Shown in pieces: positions 36,568 to 47,094 of a stretch of DNA of 64,000 nucleotides. The DNA lies in NCBI RefSeq assembly GCF_932274485.2, contig NC_065880.2, positions 73,589,730-73,653,729 on the forward strand, written 5' to 3'. Position numbers and translations under genes: made by a program. The notes under the pieces are model-generated. The model saw only the letters and a program-made list of their open reading frames with translations, did no database searches and was not told the DNA's origin. The stretch's first letter is position 1. Every line of letters starts with the position of its first letter. Origin of the DNA: Patella vulgata (taxonomy: Eukaryota > Mollusca > Gastropoda > Patellidae).

Positions 36568-37064
36568 CCGATCTATATTAATTTGTATTTGAGGAATTGA
36601 AGACAGTTGATGAATATTGTGATAGTTAAAGGAAAATAGTATTGAAATGCAGGCAAAACAAAAATCTAGTCCTGATTTTTTTTTGTCTATTAAAATGCAG
36701 TAGCTACAATGATTATCACTGCTTATAACAAGAAATGACTTCTAAATTTGTATTTTTTAAGGGAAAAAACTCAGATGCTTAATGAGACCCCCAACTTGTG
36801 CGTAATTCTGGTATAAAGACCAGATCCGCGTCTGCTGCAAGTTATTATATTGGCTTGCTGTTTATATTATCTCTAATAACCAACACATGCTATCACCCCA
36901 ACAAATCATAACTTTATGGATTCAAACCTAATTTGAATTTTTTTTTTCTATCCATATTTATGAAATTAACCTACATTGCTTAAGCAAGTCTCTAGAATTC
37001 AATTCTAATTTTAAAAATGTCATCGTAAATTAGAATCTTTTTCTTCATTTGCATAAAGATCAAG

Positions 37065-37422
37065 TTAAAGATGCATTATGTAAGATTTAGATAAAGTGCT
37101 GACAGTTCTCAATATAATAGTTGAAAAATAGATAATAAAAAGGAATATATTGAAAATTTCTTTCAAATTACTTTATTCTGAGTTATAGGTGTTGGAAGAT
37201 GTAGTATATATTGTTTATTATCGTAAAAATGGTACTCGTTATTCGAGACTTAGCCCTGCTTAGCCATTTTTTAATTATATCAATAATCCGTTTAAATCTC
37301 ACCCATTAGATAATTAATTATAGGCTTGTGAATAAATGTCTAATTAATAATTAATATAGCATTTGAATTCAAAATAGAGACTTGCAATAGGCAGATTTAG
37401 CTCTTATATAATGTGTCTTTAA
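37065..37422. mobile_element. MITE C, copy 2
   Basis: Ends TTAAAGATGCATTATGTAAG and, at the right, GCTCTTATATAATGTGTCTTTAA. Same length class (358 bp) and shared internal blocks with the copy at 18482-18838. TTAA is found at both edges. Confidence 0.82.
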
Positions 37423-38190
37423 CTGTTATATTTGTTATGACTGTAAGAATTGTTGTATTTAAATTAATATAGCATACTATCAAATAATTAAAAGTAGATA
37501 AAATAAAAGAAATAAACGAGATGTTGGAGAAATTTGTTTTTAAGTTGTACATTTTCCATAAGCAGTGCCAAACTTTGGAAAGAATTACACATAAACATCA
37601 GATAGTGTACGTACCTGACTTGTATGTTCAGATAATCATATCAGTAGAACCATGCATGTATCAAAGTTTAAATATGGTTAGAAAGAGAGGAGATGCTGAG
37701 GGGCAACCTCATCAATTTGAGATGGGGCATCAAATTTAGGAGTCAAATTAAAATTTGTTGTACAAGCTGCCCTTCACAAGCTGGTGTGAATATGGATATA
37801 GTAGAATAAAAGTTTACTTCGCCTGTTTTTACATATTTAAAATGGATCCATGTTTTAATATAAGCAAGACCAGAGTAGAATAAAAACTTTTTTCATTGGA
37901 TTTTGCATAATTTAAAATGTCTTCCTTTCTCACATTTCTCTGTACTAGGCTTTATACATAGAGTCTTGATTACTACAATACCTCTGCACGCTATTGCATA
38001 GCTATAGCTATTCTGATAATGTAGTGCTTTAAAATTGAATGAAATAATAATAATGATCTAATGAAGAAATCTGAGAGGGAGAGTGAACGTTATAATGACT
38101 ATGATATCTCTGAAAAAGCAGATTGTTGAAATCATCGGTATTGAAACAAAAGATAGTTTTATGTCAACGCAATTTCTTCGTATATTTCAG

Positions 38191-38416
38191 ATATAAAAGA
38201 AGGTAACTTGAAGGCCATATTAGGATTGTTTTTTAGTTTATCAAGATACAAACAACAACAGAAAACACAGCAAGCGGCACAGAAATCGGCCGAACAATCT
38301 CAAGTTAACCAACCGCCTTCCACCACCCCTCAACAACAACATCATGTAGATAGTGCTACTTCTTGTCATGCTGGACATACACCACCTCAATTAAATGGAG
38401 GGGAAGTCCAATCAAG
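38191..38416 (+). CDS. NAV2: NAV exon 5: end of CH domain and Q/P-rich linker
   Basis: A 226-base exon, phase 1 in and phase 2 out. It opens D(split)IKEGNLKAILGLFFSLSRYK, which is almost the vertebrate NAV2/NAV3 sequence (RNGNLKAILGLFFSLSRYKQQQQ) and closes the CH domain. The QQQ run directly after SRYK is also shared with NAV2. It then passes into low-complexity Q/S/P/H sequence (KTQQAAQKSAEQSQ, TTPQQQHH, HTPPQLNGG). Acceptor TATATTTCAG, donor CAAG|GTAGGT. This exon is the strongest single family match in the window. A conventional open frame starting at 38208 is only its inner part. Confidence 0.97.
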
Positions 38417-38478
38417 GTAGGTCGTGGGACTCCTGTTTTAATCTTTGAATGTATTGCTGAAAATTAGGTTGTCTTTTG

Positions 38479-38720
38479 TGATAAGGCGTTGACTCACTAG
38501 CCAGGTCTCTGATACAATAGAGGTGTTAGTCAGTAATGTTCCTCCAGCATTTTCAGCAGAGGGCCTTGCAGGGAATAATGGCTTATCGTTCGGAAGGGAT
38601 AGAAAACTGAGAGCAGTTGGAATTTGATGAAGATAAGTCGCCAGTTTTCTCTCTTAGCACATTGTATTAGCTTGGTTGGTTCAGAAAAGTAGGACGTTAA
38701 ACCCTATTTCATTTTATTTC
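38479..38720 (+). mobile_element. SINE family B
   Basis: ATAAGGCGTTGACTCACTAGCC head remnant, GCAGTTGGAATTTGATG, TTTTCTCTCTTAGCACATTG and TCAGAAAAGTAGGACGTTAA then ACCCTATTTCATTTTATTTC. Confidence 0.82.
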
Positions 38721-39699
38721 CTTTGTTCTGATGCAAGCAATGCGTTTATTTAATGTCAAATACGTAAAAAAAAAAGTTTCTCTTTACAAAACCGTGGAAT
38801 TCTAATTAAAAAATTCCATTAAGATATATCTACACAAAATTGTTTGCTGGCAGCTCCTATTTGTTAATGTGTTAAAGAATGTTACCAGATGAAGGATAAG
38901 TCATGAAGCTTTTTATGTAGATGTCAAATGGGTTTTATCATGTCCTTATGGCAGTCGATGAAATACAACATCTTTAACCCCATGCCAAAGCAATAAATGA
39001 TTACCACATCGCTTATCATTACAACATTTCAAAATGTCTTCCCACCCAAACTCTATAACAAAAGTTGAATTCTTTAGCAAAAAAACTTTTTCAATTTTCT
39101 TATCTAGTAGGTTGAACCATTAAAATGTCTTTGTCTTTGCTCAACTGTCTGATGAATTCCAAGATTAGCATTTGACAAATTTCCCAAATGGACACAAATT
39201 TTCTACTTTTAGAATTTAAAAAACCATTAAGTTGTGCCATTAAGATGTAGAATACTACAGTCTAGAGCAGACTAATTGTCATAACATTAATTCCAGGAAT
39301 TTGTTCATTAAGTCTGCAGCAAACCTTAACAAATTTCTGAACTTTTTTGTTGAATATGTTTTTTGTTTTTTTTTATAAAAAAACAAACCAGTAGCAATTT
39401 AATTAATTTGAAAGAATTATTTCCTGAATGAAGTTTGACAGTGGCTTTAATTTGTTTAGATTGCTTTTAGTGAAAATTCTTTGAGGTGCATCAGGAAAAT
39501 TTACAGGAGAATAAGGAGAAGATGAAAAGAAGGCTATAGGAACCCTCATAGTTTTAATTTAAAAATTAATTAGTATATTTGAAGATCTGGAGCAATTGTT
39601 CAACACAGTAATGGTTCATCTATTTTGGGTATTAAAAATGTTTTTATTGAATTTAGTTCAAATTTAGTTGATGTTAAAAAAAAAATCCCACCCCTGAGG

Positions 39700-39722
39700 C
39701 CCCCACCTGGATTCGCCGCTGG
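39700..39722. mobile_element. Possible hAT terminal remnant
   Basis: CCCCCACCTGGATTCGCCGC then TGG resembles the common hAT right terminus (…CTGGATCCGCCACTG). No left partner was found nearby, so only a solitary end is suggested. Confidence 0.3.
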
Positions 39723-39820
39723 CGAAGAGGTTGATATTCTCGATACCCACTAAACTTCACGTCGTCAATGAAATAATTTAGGATTAGATAATTCTTCAAA
39801 GTGGTTTTAATAATTGTGAG

Positions 39821-40180
39821 CTGTGTTGGCTCAGTGAGTAAGAATCTGGCCCGCTAGTTTGGAGGTCTCAGGTTCGCTCCTGATATTGGTCGAGAAAATT
39901 CTTCTGGATTTCCTGGCGTGATTTTCACATGTCAGTGTTGCAGGATGGAGGTCCTGACAAGGACAGCTGTCTAGTTGTTCATGGGACAAAAATCAGAGGA
40001 TTCGTGTACACATTGGCATGGACATAAAAGAATCCCTGACAGTTGTAATTCTGTATAAGAGTAAGTTGTAGTGTGCTGTCCTGGCAAAATTTCCCTCAAA
40101 GCTCTCTGCATGGCGTATGCCCGTCTTTATTAGCCCCGCCGGTGAAGAAAAGTAGGACGTTAAACCCAATATCTTTTCGT
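39821..40180 (+). mobile_element. SINE family B, full length
   Basis: TTGGCTCAGTGAGTAAGAATC head, CTCAGGTTCGCTCCTG B box, GTCAGTGTTGCAGGATGG, GACAAGGACAGCTGTCTAG, GTGTACACATTGGCATGG, CCGTCTTTATTAGCCC and AAAAGTAGGACGTTAAACCC. A short family-A scrap (AAAATGACCTAGTTTA, about 40190-40205) follows. Confidence 0.92.
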
Positions 40181-41055
40181 TTGGTTTAAAAATGACCTAG
40201 TTTAGAGGGTGATGTTACAATAACCCATTTTATTTCACAAGTCTAAATAAAATGTAAAAACTAAACTAACTTAAGGGTTTAAGCTCAAAAAACTCAATTT
40301 ATCTTGTTTCTCTTCTGTAATATTTTTTTTATAGAAATACAATTCTTGACAAATTGATTTGATGGAAGGATGTTTTTAAATCTTTTGAAACCAAAATCAA
40401 TCAGTTTCTCAACCATAGATATCTTTGAATACCTCACGAGCACAAACTATTTTTTTTTCACTTTTTGAAAGTCAATATTCCTGGATGGTTTTATGAAAGG
40501 TTATGTAAGAGTTACATTCTTCAGAAATGAAATATTTTTATTACAAATTGGGGTGTTTGATAAAATCAGAATCCATTGATCTTGGTGCCTTAATAGTTAA
40601 TGTCCTCCACGTCACTGTTTGCTCAGATATGAAATAATAAATTCGTAGATAAAATCAATGAATGGCATGACAGGGAATGAATTTTATGTTTTGATCAAAA
40701 ATACATATCTTATTATTGGTAGTGTTAGTGTGACGGCCATTAAAGTAATGAGTTAATGTAACAAACTGTCGTTAAGACTGTCTTTATAGCTTTTATTTGG
40801 GTTGATTGAGTTGAATATTTGGGTCCTTACAGTGCATTAATTAAGATTCCTTAGAAATAGGAAGTTTATGCAGTCTACTTTCCTTGTATATTGACTTATC
40901 TTCATTGAGTGGCATTTAGCAATTAATAACATAGGGCGTTTATAAAATCCATTTCATCACTATTTTAATTAAAGTGATGTTTCATTGAGGGTCCTCTCAA
41001 TGTTATCAAGCAAATAAAGATGAATATAGTATATATATATATTGACTTCTGTTGA

Positions 41056-41104
41056 TTGGGGGGGGGGGGGAATCAAGTGGTCTAAATTAGATCATAAGTT
41101 TTGT
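41056..41104 (+). mobile_element. SINE family A, head only
   Basis: Poly-G, then AATCAAGTGGTCTAAATTAG and ATCATAAGTTTTGTCAT, joined directly to a B body that follows. Confidence 0.65.
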
Positions 41105-41336
41105 CATAGAAGAAGGTGACCTGGGTGAGAGGCATGGCATCGAACAGTGTCTAGTCGTTTGACAGGGCAAAAAACAGAGGTCCTGTGTGCATTTTGCTGT
41201 ACATATAAAAAAAAATGGCAGTTGGACTTCAAAGAAGGATAGTCGGAAAATATTGATATTTCAGAACAATTTCCCTTATAGCACACACACACACACTAGT
41301 TGGTGCAGAAAAGTAGGATGATAAACCCCATTTTAT
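41105..41336 (+). mobile_element. SINE family B, body and tail
   Basis: GTGTCTAGTCGTTTGACAGGG, AAACAGAGGTCCTGTGTGC, GGCAGTTGGACTTC, an ACACACACAC expansion, and GGTGCAGAAAAGTAGGATGA then TAAACCCCATTTTATTTT. Confidence 0.82.
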
Positions 41337-41865
41337 TTTTATAGAATAGACTCGAATCATGCGGGTTTTGTTGCACTAATTTGCAATTTTATGTTATAAA
41401 ATCTGCTTTTATATCACCTTATTCAGTTATCTATTCCGATTGCTATTCTCTGGATTTTATTTCGTCTGAAATGGGGGAATAAATCTTTCAAAATAGTGAC
41501 ATCTGTGAAATTTATTTTATGATTAAATTAGAATAATGCCAAATTCCATTGGTGATCAGCGGCCATATCTCATCTACCAAACAGAAACATCTGGAACTGG
41601 TAATAACCTTTCTGAAATAATGAAAAAAATAAAATGGTAAAGCTCATTCATCACGAATTATGATAGACAGAAGAGGTTCAAGATTACCAAACAGTATCAT
41701 TTGTATTAAAATCCAAGCATGTATGAGTAATATTGGTATTTTGTCCAGTTCTATAAATTTTATTCATATCTTTCAAAATTATACCACTGTCTGAAAGAGT
41801 AGCTCTAAATGCCTTGATCTAAATGCATAATATTAAAAAAGTGAGGCTGGCTATTAGGTAGGAAA

Positions 41866-42052
41866 TGAAAGGAAATGGCTTTAGGCAGAGTGTGCTATCA
41901 GAGACATTTTGCCTGGGCTTTGGCATGTAGACAGGACCTCTGTTTATTGTCCCATCTGAATGACTAGACGCTGTTCCTTGCCAGACACTTCATCAAGCAT
42001 CACTGACAAGGGTGCAACCAAACTGAAGGAACTTTCTCATCCAGTACAAAAA
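41866..42052 (-). mobile_element. SINE family B, diverged
   Basis: AGAGTGTGCTATCAGAGACATT, TGGCATGTAGACAGGACCTC, GTTCCTTGCCAGACAC and AAGGAACTTTCTCATCCAGT read in reverse as the B centre. Confidence 0.78.
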
Positions 42053-42667
42053 TAACATGAAATATTTTAATCTCGTGAAATTAAGTTAAATGAGGCATAC
42101 TCACAGAAAAATTGAAATGATTATTCAAAAGCTTTCTAGCCTGTAGAGCTTATTTAGCTAAATCCCAATATGTTGGAAGCTAGAAATTAAATAGAGAAGT
42201 GTCAAAATGAAGCGTAGGAATTATCGATAATGAATGATCACTATGGTAGAGGTAGCATTCGTTATGTTCTCCGGGGAATTTGCGAAGAATAGGGTAATTT
42301 TGCCTCCTTTTCATAATCAATTATCATTGCCATATAGCGGAAAAAATCTACACTGAGTATAACATTAGGCAAATTAGTTTTCATCTGATGGAACTTGTGT
42401 GGTTTATTTGAGATAAATGTCCTGGAAGAAATAAAGAATATGACATCAAAGCTGGCTGCCAGAAACTTTCAGAAAAATGCATGAGGATTCTGTAAGGATA
42501 ACCAGATAAATTCATCAAAGATCCTGATAAATTTGCAATTAAAACATCCTGTGAGAATTTCAGTTAAATCTTAACTGCTTGCTCTAATCTTCTGATTATG
42601 ACAGTTTCAGTGGGAATGAGGGTAAGACCCCCTTTCCTATTCTGATTCTGAGAATTGTGGGATAGAT

Positions 42668-43182
42668 TGTAGTATTGTCTAACACATGGGCTTAAGATCG
42701 TAAGGTCTGTAATTGAGTCAAGGGGCATGGTTTTACGTGACAATGAGGGGATCATGTGGCTAAGTGGGTAAGACGCTGGCTCGCTAGTCTGTAGGTCGGG
42801 TGTTCAATCCCTGCATTGGACGAGAAAGTTCATTCAGATTTTCCGGTGTGGTTTCCCCTTGTCAGTGATGCAGGATGGAGGGCCTGACAAGGACAGCTGT
42901 CTAGTCATTTGGATAGGACGAAAAACCGATGTCCCGTGTACACATTGGCGTGCGTGTAAAAGATCCCTTGGCAGTTGGAATTCGATATAAGAGTAAGCCG
43001 TAGCACCGCTGCCTGGGAAAAATTTCTGTATGCAATATGCCTGTCTTCATTAGCCCAGGTTAGGAGCAGACCAGTAGGACGTTAAACCCCATTTCATTTC
43101 ATTTCATTTCACGTGACAATGAAAAGGGTTGCCTGCTCAACCTTGTGGGTTCATCTGGGTCCTTGTTTCCTCCCATCATAAA
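42668..43182 (+). mobile_element. SINE family A split by a full-length SINE B
   Basis: The left piece (to 42746) has TGTCTAACACATGGGCTTAAG, GATCGTAAGGTCTGTAATTG and CATGGTTTTACGTGACAATG. The right piece (from 43123) has GGTTGCCTGCTCAACCTTGTG and GGTCCTTGTTTCCTCCCAT. The two join into one A copy if the inserted B and one copy of the 12-bp duplication are removed. The A copy itself is 3'-truncated. Confidence 0.88.
42747..43110 (+). mobile_element. SINE family B, full length, nested in SINE A, 12-bp target duplication
   Basis: ACGTGACAATGA flanks it at 42735-42746 and 43111-43122. The 364-bp element has an A-box-like TGGCTAAGTGGGTAAGACGC, B-box-like GTGTTCAATCCCTG, GGTTTCCCCTTGTCAGTGATG, GACAAGGACAGCTGTCTAGT, TACACATTGGCGTGCGTGTA, CAGTTGGAATTCGATATAAG, GTCTTCATTAGCCCAGG, GTAGGACGTTAAACCCCATT and (TTTCA)n. 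It is the best single reference for family B. Confidence 0.96.
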
Positions 43183-43256
43183 ATTATCACAAACTTAATC
43201 AGATAGATAAATGGTACTTACAAAGACAAAATATATCCAAGATGGTTACCAAATGA

Positions 43257-43290
43257 AATGTTCTGCACTGACTGGGCTAATGAAGAAGAA
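43257..43290 (-). mobile_element. SINE family B, short scrap
   Basis: ATGTTCTGCACTGACTGGGC then TAATGAAGA matches the reversed 3' region of B. Confidence 0.5.
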
Positions 43291-44104
43291 AGATGGCTAC
43301 CTTGATTATTTCATATGGTTTTTCATAGTTTGAACAATATACAGAAAACTAAAGTTCAAAGTTATTCAATTTCATTACATCATCTTTCATTATTAACTTC
43401 AGAAGAAAAAAACCCAAGATGGCTACCATGCTTCTTTCACATGTTGTTTCAAAGGATGAATAATAATCCAGAAAACAAGACTTTCACAGATATTCCATTT
43501 TAATTATATTCTCTAATCAAAATTAAAAATTAATTAGTTTCTCATTTTAAGCTTCAGAAGAAAAAAATTCCTGAGCTGGTTGCTCATGAAGGCGGCTTAA
43601 TTTTGCATAGTCAGTACTGATGAGTCATCTGTGTGCCTGGTTTCTTGCTCAGTTATTTAATCTGGACAATTTTAATACTTGCATGAGTTAAAAGCTTGGG
43701 AAAAGAATCTCTTAATTTTCTCACTCTAACAGGAGTCTAATATGCTAAGTACATGTGTTAATGCTACATGGAACTTTGCATGGAAAGAAAGAGAAAGGGC
43801 AGAATCAAAGCCTCTATTGCTTCGGGTTCAAGTTTTATTTGGTCTTTATTGATAGTCTAAAGTGGTATCAAAGTTTTAATGTCACAAGGCAGTGTATTGG
43901 CCGGAAAAGGTTTAAGTATTTGAGAATTATTCATGCATGTTTTTTTCTACAAATTTTACATTTATTGAGGCTCAAAATGATGCTTGATGTTGACACTGGC
44001 AAAAAATATATTGTTGGAAGGTTTTTAAAACTCTCTGTCACAGTATATCAGTCACTCAGTGACAAATTATATGATGTTGATGAGTCCATTGAGATCATTG
44101 CTTC

Positions 44105-44226
44105 ATTGTAGGACAGAGGGACTGACAAGGACAGCATCTACTTATTTGCATCGGCCACAATAACCTAAGGTCCTGTACGTGTAACTTTAGTGTGCAAGTA
44201 TGGTAAAAGAATTCTTGACAGTTAGA
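44105..44226 (+). mobile_element. SINE family B, central fragment
   Basis: GTAGGACAGAGGGACTGACAAG, TAAGGTCCTGTACGTG and AAAGAATTCTTGACAGTTAG. It abuts an inverted B copy, forming a head-on pair. Confidence 0.75.
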
Positions 44227-44687
44227 AATAGAAATAAGAAAAATGAAATAAAATGGAGTTTAACTTCCTACTGGGCTAATGAAGAGTGGCATACGCCATG
44301 CAGTGTGCTTTGAGGGAAATTTTGCCCGGACAGCAGTACTATGGCCAAATAGAAATAAGAAAAATGAAATAAAATGGAGTTTAACTTCCTACTGTTCTGC
44401 TCCGACTGGGCTAATGAAGAGTGGCATACGCCATGCAGTGTGCTTTGAGGGAAATTTTGCCCGGACAGCAGTACTATAGCCCACTCTTATATCGAATTCC
44501 AACTGCCAATTTATCTTTTATGTGCATGTAAATGTGTACAAGGGACTTCAGTTTTTCATCCCATAGACCTTGTCAGATCCTCTGTCCTGCACCACTGACG
44601 AGCGGAAACCATGCCAGAAAATCCTGGTGAACTTTCTTGGCGAACCCGCGACCTCCAATCTACCGAGCTAGCGCCTTACCCACTTAG
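44227..44687 (-). mobile_element. SINE family B, with its 3' third tandemly duplicated
   Basis: AATGAAATAAAATGGAGTTTA and the following 100 bases occur twice (44231-44351 and 44352-44480, period about 121). The first copy lacks 13 bases (TTCTGCTCCGACT) present in the second. The rest reads in reverse through CCTCTGTCCTGCACCACTG, TTCTTGGCGAACCCGCGACC and ACCGAGCTAGCGCCTTACCC to the head. Three open frames here are SINE shadows. Confidence 0.9.
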
Positions 44688-44796
44688 AATAGAAACAAGA
44701 GTAGGCAACTGTCCGCTGCATAGAGTATGCCAGTCTTCATTATCTGACTTGGTGCAGGACAGTAGGATGTTAAACCCCATTTCATTTTATTGCCTT
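44688..44796 (+). mobile_element. SINE family B, 3' third
   Basis: GAATAGAAACAAGAGTAGGC, GTATGCCAGTCTTCATTATC, GGTGCAGGACAGTAGGATGT then TAAACCCCATTTCATTTT. It completes a plus-minus-plus cluster of B pieces. Confidence 0.82.
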
Positions 44797-45420
44797 GTTA
44801 TTGCTCTATCGTTTTCTCTGTACTCATGAAGCTTCTTTCCATTAGATCTTGAATCGCGCATGTTATTTTCTTTTGGTTGCGTGTTAAATTATACTTTTAG
44901 TTGCACTTAACTTCTGTTTTAAAGCAGTCAGAGAATCTTTTCTCAATGAACCACTTGGTTCTGTTCTGACTCATTTTCGTTGGGGAAATTACAAAAAGAA
45001 AATAAAATAAAATTGTTATTATTAGTAGTGAGATGTTGTAAAAGTGTTAAACCGTCACTCACATCATTCACAGCAGATAATTACCGAGATATTGGAAGTG
45101 CTCAAAGATTCGGAAAGCTGGACTAAAAGGATATGAAATTACCCGCGTATGAATTCAATCGTAAAATTTTGATTAATGATGAAAAGTGACGACCCTGCTG
45201 TGTGTTATTGATTGGATACCTAATCGTTCTTTTTATCGAGATCTTTCAAACGAAATTCTTTCCAGTATCCATTCCGTGACTTTACAGTATGCTAACATAG
45301 CGTACATGATTTAATTGATGAATTCACATGATGATTATATACATGTACGTTCGGATCGTTTTTGATTGATTTTCATACACATCAGATCACAGCCTACTGA
45401 AGAAATTTAATTTTGCACCT

Positions 45421-45453
45421 TTCTCTCTCTCTCCTCTTCCCCCCCCCCCTCCT
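45421..45453. repeat. (CT)n and poly-C tract
   Basis: CTCTCTCTCTCCTCTTCC followed by ten C. Low complexity only. Confidence 0.9.
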
Positions 45454-45601
45454 CAAATCAAATGTATCAAAAACCTGTATCTCTATATTCTGTCAGTGTG
45501 CAATGTTAGATGAATTGTTCCATCAGGAAGACTATTTTCATACACAGCAGAGGTAACAGCCTAATGAGAAAATTTTGTACTTCTTTCTCTGTATCTTCCT
45601 G

Positions 45602-45687
45602 CCCCCCCCCCCCACCACACACCCACACATACACACACCCACACCCACACACACCCCCACACACACACACCCACACACACACACACA
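45602..45687. repeat. Poly-C and (CA)n/(CCCACA)n tract
   Basis: Twelve C, then mixed CACAC and CCCAC units. The three open frames that cross it, with runs such as VCVCVGVCVW or THTHTHTH, are microsatellite translations. Confidence 0.95.
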
Positions 45688-46697
45688 ATCATTCTACCAA
45701 AACGGGGCCATGTAAAACAATAAGGTGCAGTGTTAGATGAGTTGCTCAATCACCAAGACTTTTTAGAAAAAAAAGCATTAATAAATCAAGTTATATAAAA
45801 TATTTGCCAAACAAATGTTTGAAACAGTCAAGAATATTTATTTTTATCAAATATTTTCTATTTCACCTCAAATCCCTACTCAATTTGGCATGCTTACAAA
45901 TTTGATTTACAAAATTGAGTGATTACTGGTATTGCAGGAAGTGTTTTCAATGAAGTATGAGTATAATCTATGTGTATGTAATAAAAAAAAATATTGTAAA
46001 TATCTTTTAGCCAATTTGTGTAGTTGCAGATAATCTGACAATTTCAGGTGGTTTCATGTATTTGTTGATAATAGTTTGTTACCTATATGTAGAAGCTTTA
46101 TATATACACACCTAGACCATGTAGATAACAACACTTGAATACCAGACATTAAGATTACAATATTACCTTTCTTTTGGCATGGAAATAAAAGAAAAAAACA
46201 ACATTTTCTCTGATAATGAAAGCCACATAAAAGCAAGAATGAAAAAGGTAGTAACTGAAACCTGTAAGGTGGTTGGCATGGCATACATTCTTTTATTGGT
46301 AATTTCCATGGTAGATGGTTGAGTTGGGACATGGTTGAAATTATGCTCTTACAGATATAGAAACTAAGTTAGCTTTATTTAACAGAATTTGATGCCTTGT
46401 CTAGAGTTAAGCTGATTAAATGAATTTCAGTGATATATTTGCAAGGATTCCCAGGAGATTTGGTGTACTTAATTCTTGGTTGATGTTAGACTCGAGTTGA
46501 CGTTATGTTTTGTTTCAGTCATTTGATTTTTGAAATCACTATTGAGAGCTCAAATTTTAACTTGGAACTTGTATAAAAATGATCATGAATGTCAGTAGGA
46601 AATAGACAAGAAACCCATAATTGACTTCATGACTGACAAATCTTTTATGTCTATATTAAATCATTGATTAATTCTTTTTTCTGATGTTTTCTTGCAG

Positions 46698-46897
46698 ATT
46701 GCCATCACCATTTAAGAATAACAAAAACACCTCAGTACATAACCCCAGTGCCAAAGATACCACCTCATCATCATCATCTGTGAATAATGCTAATTTATCG
46801 TTACGAAGTAAATCTCATGGTGCCCACTCTACCTCAAATGATAAAGCCAAGTCGCAGCAGAACCAGCAGAATAATATTTTACAAGTCTCTTCATCAA
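46698..46897 (+). CDS. NAV2: NAV exon 6: Ser/Asn/Gln-rich region after the CH domain
   Basis: A 200-base exon, phase 2 in and phase 1 out, 66 full codons. It opens R(split)LPSPFKNNKNTS and continues DTTSSSSSVNNANLSLRSKS, HGAHSTSNDKAKSQQ and ends QVSSS. The RLPSP start corresponds to the SRLPGP motif that follows the CH domain and linker in vertebrate NAV2. The rest is poorly conserved low-complexity sequence, as usual for this part of NAV. Basic-serine stretches (SLRSKSHG) resemble segments that bind microtubules or EB proteins in the family, but no SxIP motif is visible. Acceptor TTTTCTTGCAG, donor TCAA|GTAAGT. Confidence 0.93.
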
Positions 46898-47094
46898 GTA
46901 AGTCTTTGTACATTTATTGTTTAAATAAACCATTATAAGATATTATCCCTGTCGTTTACAAATCACCATATTTGCATAGGTCCTTACTATCTATCCATCT
47001 CCCTCATCCTATTATGTGCTTAAAATTGTTACTGTCAGTTTATTCTTGAGGAAAGGTTAACCACTTTCTGAATAGGTTAAAGAGAGCAGGAGTG

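Larger units (their letters stand above)
35933..38190 (+). other. Intron 4 (2.3 kb), phase 1
   Basis: Donor GTGAGA, acceptor TATATTTCAG. Holds a young SINE A (36308-36567) and MITE C copy 2 (37065-37422). The open frame at 37521-37739 has no recognisable domain. Nothing else is assigned. Confidence 0.85.
38417..46697 (+). other. Intron 5 (8.3 kb), phase 2
   Basis: Donor GTAGGT, acceptor GATGTTTTCTTGCAG. Rich in SINE B, with a reciprocal nest at 42668-43182 and a rearranged cluster at 44105-44796. Unassigned stretches: 38722-39820 (apart from a short transposon end at 39700), 40206-41055, 41337-41865, 42053-42667, 43291-44104, 44797-45420 and 45690-46697. Confidence 0.85.

Noticed and set aside
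43755-44111. 118-codon open frame, longest in the window
   Set aside because: No recognisable domain or signal, composition like the intron around it, no splice logic tying it to NAV, and its end runs into a SINE-B fragment. It could be chance; kept out for lack of support.
45506-45749. Three open frames rich in Val/Cys/Gly or Thr/His
   Set aside because: Translations of the CA/CCCACA microsatellite.
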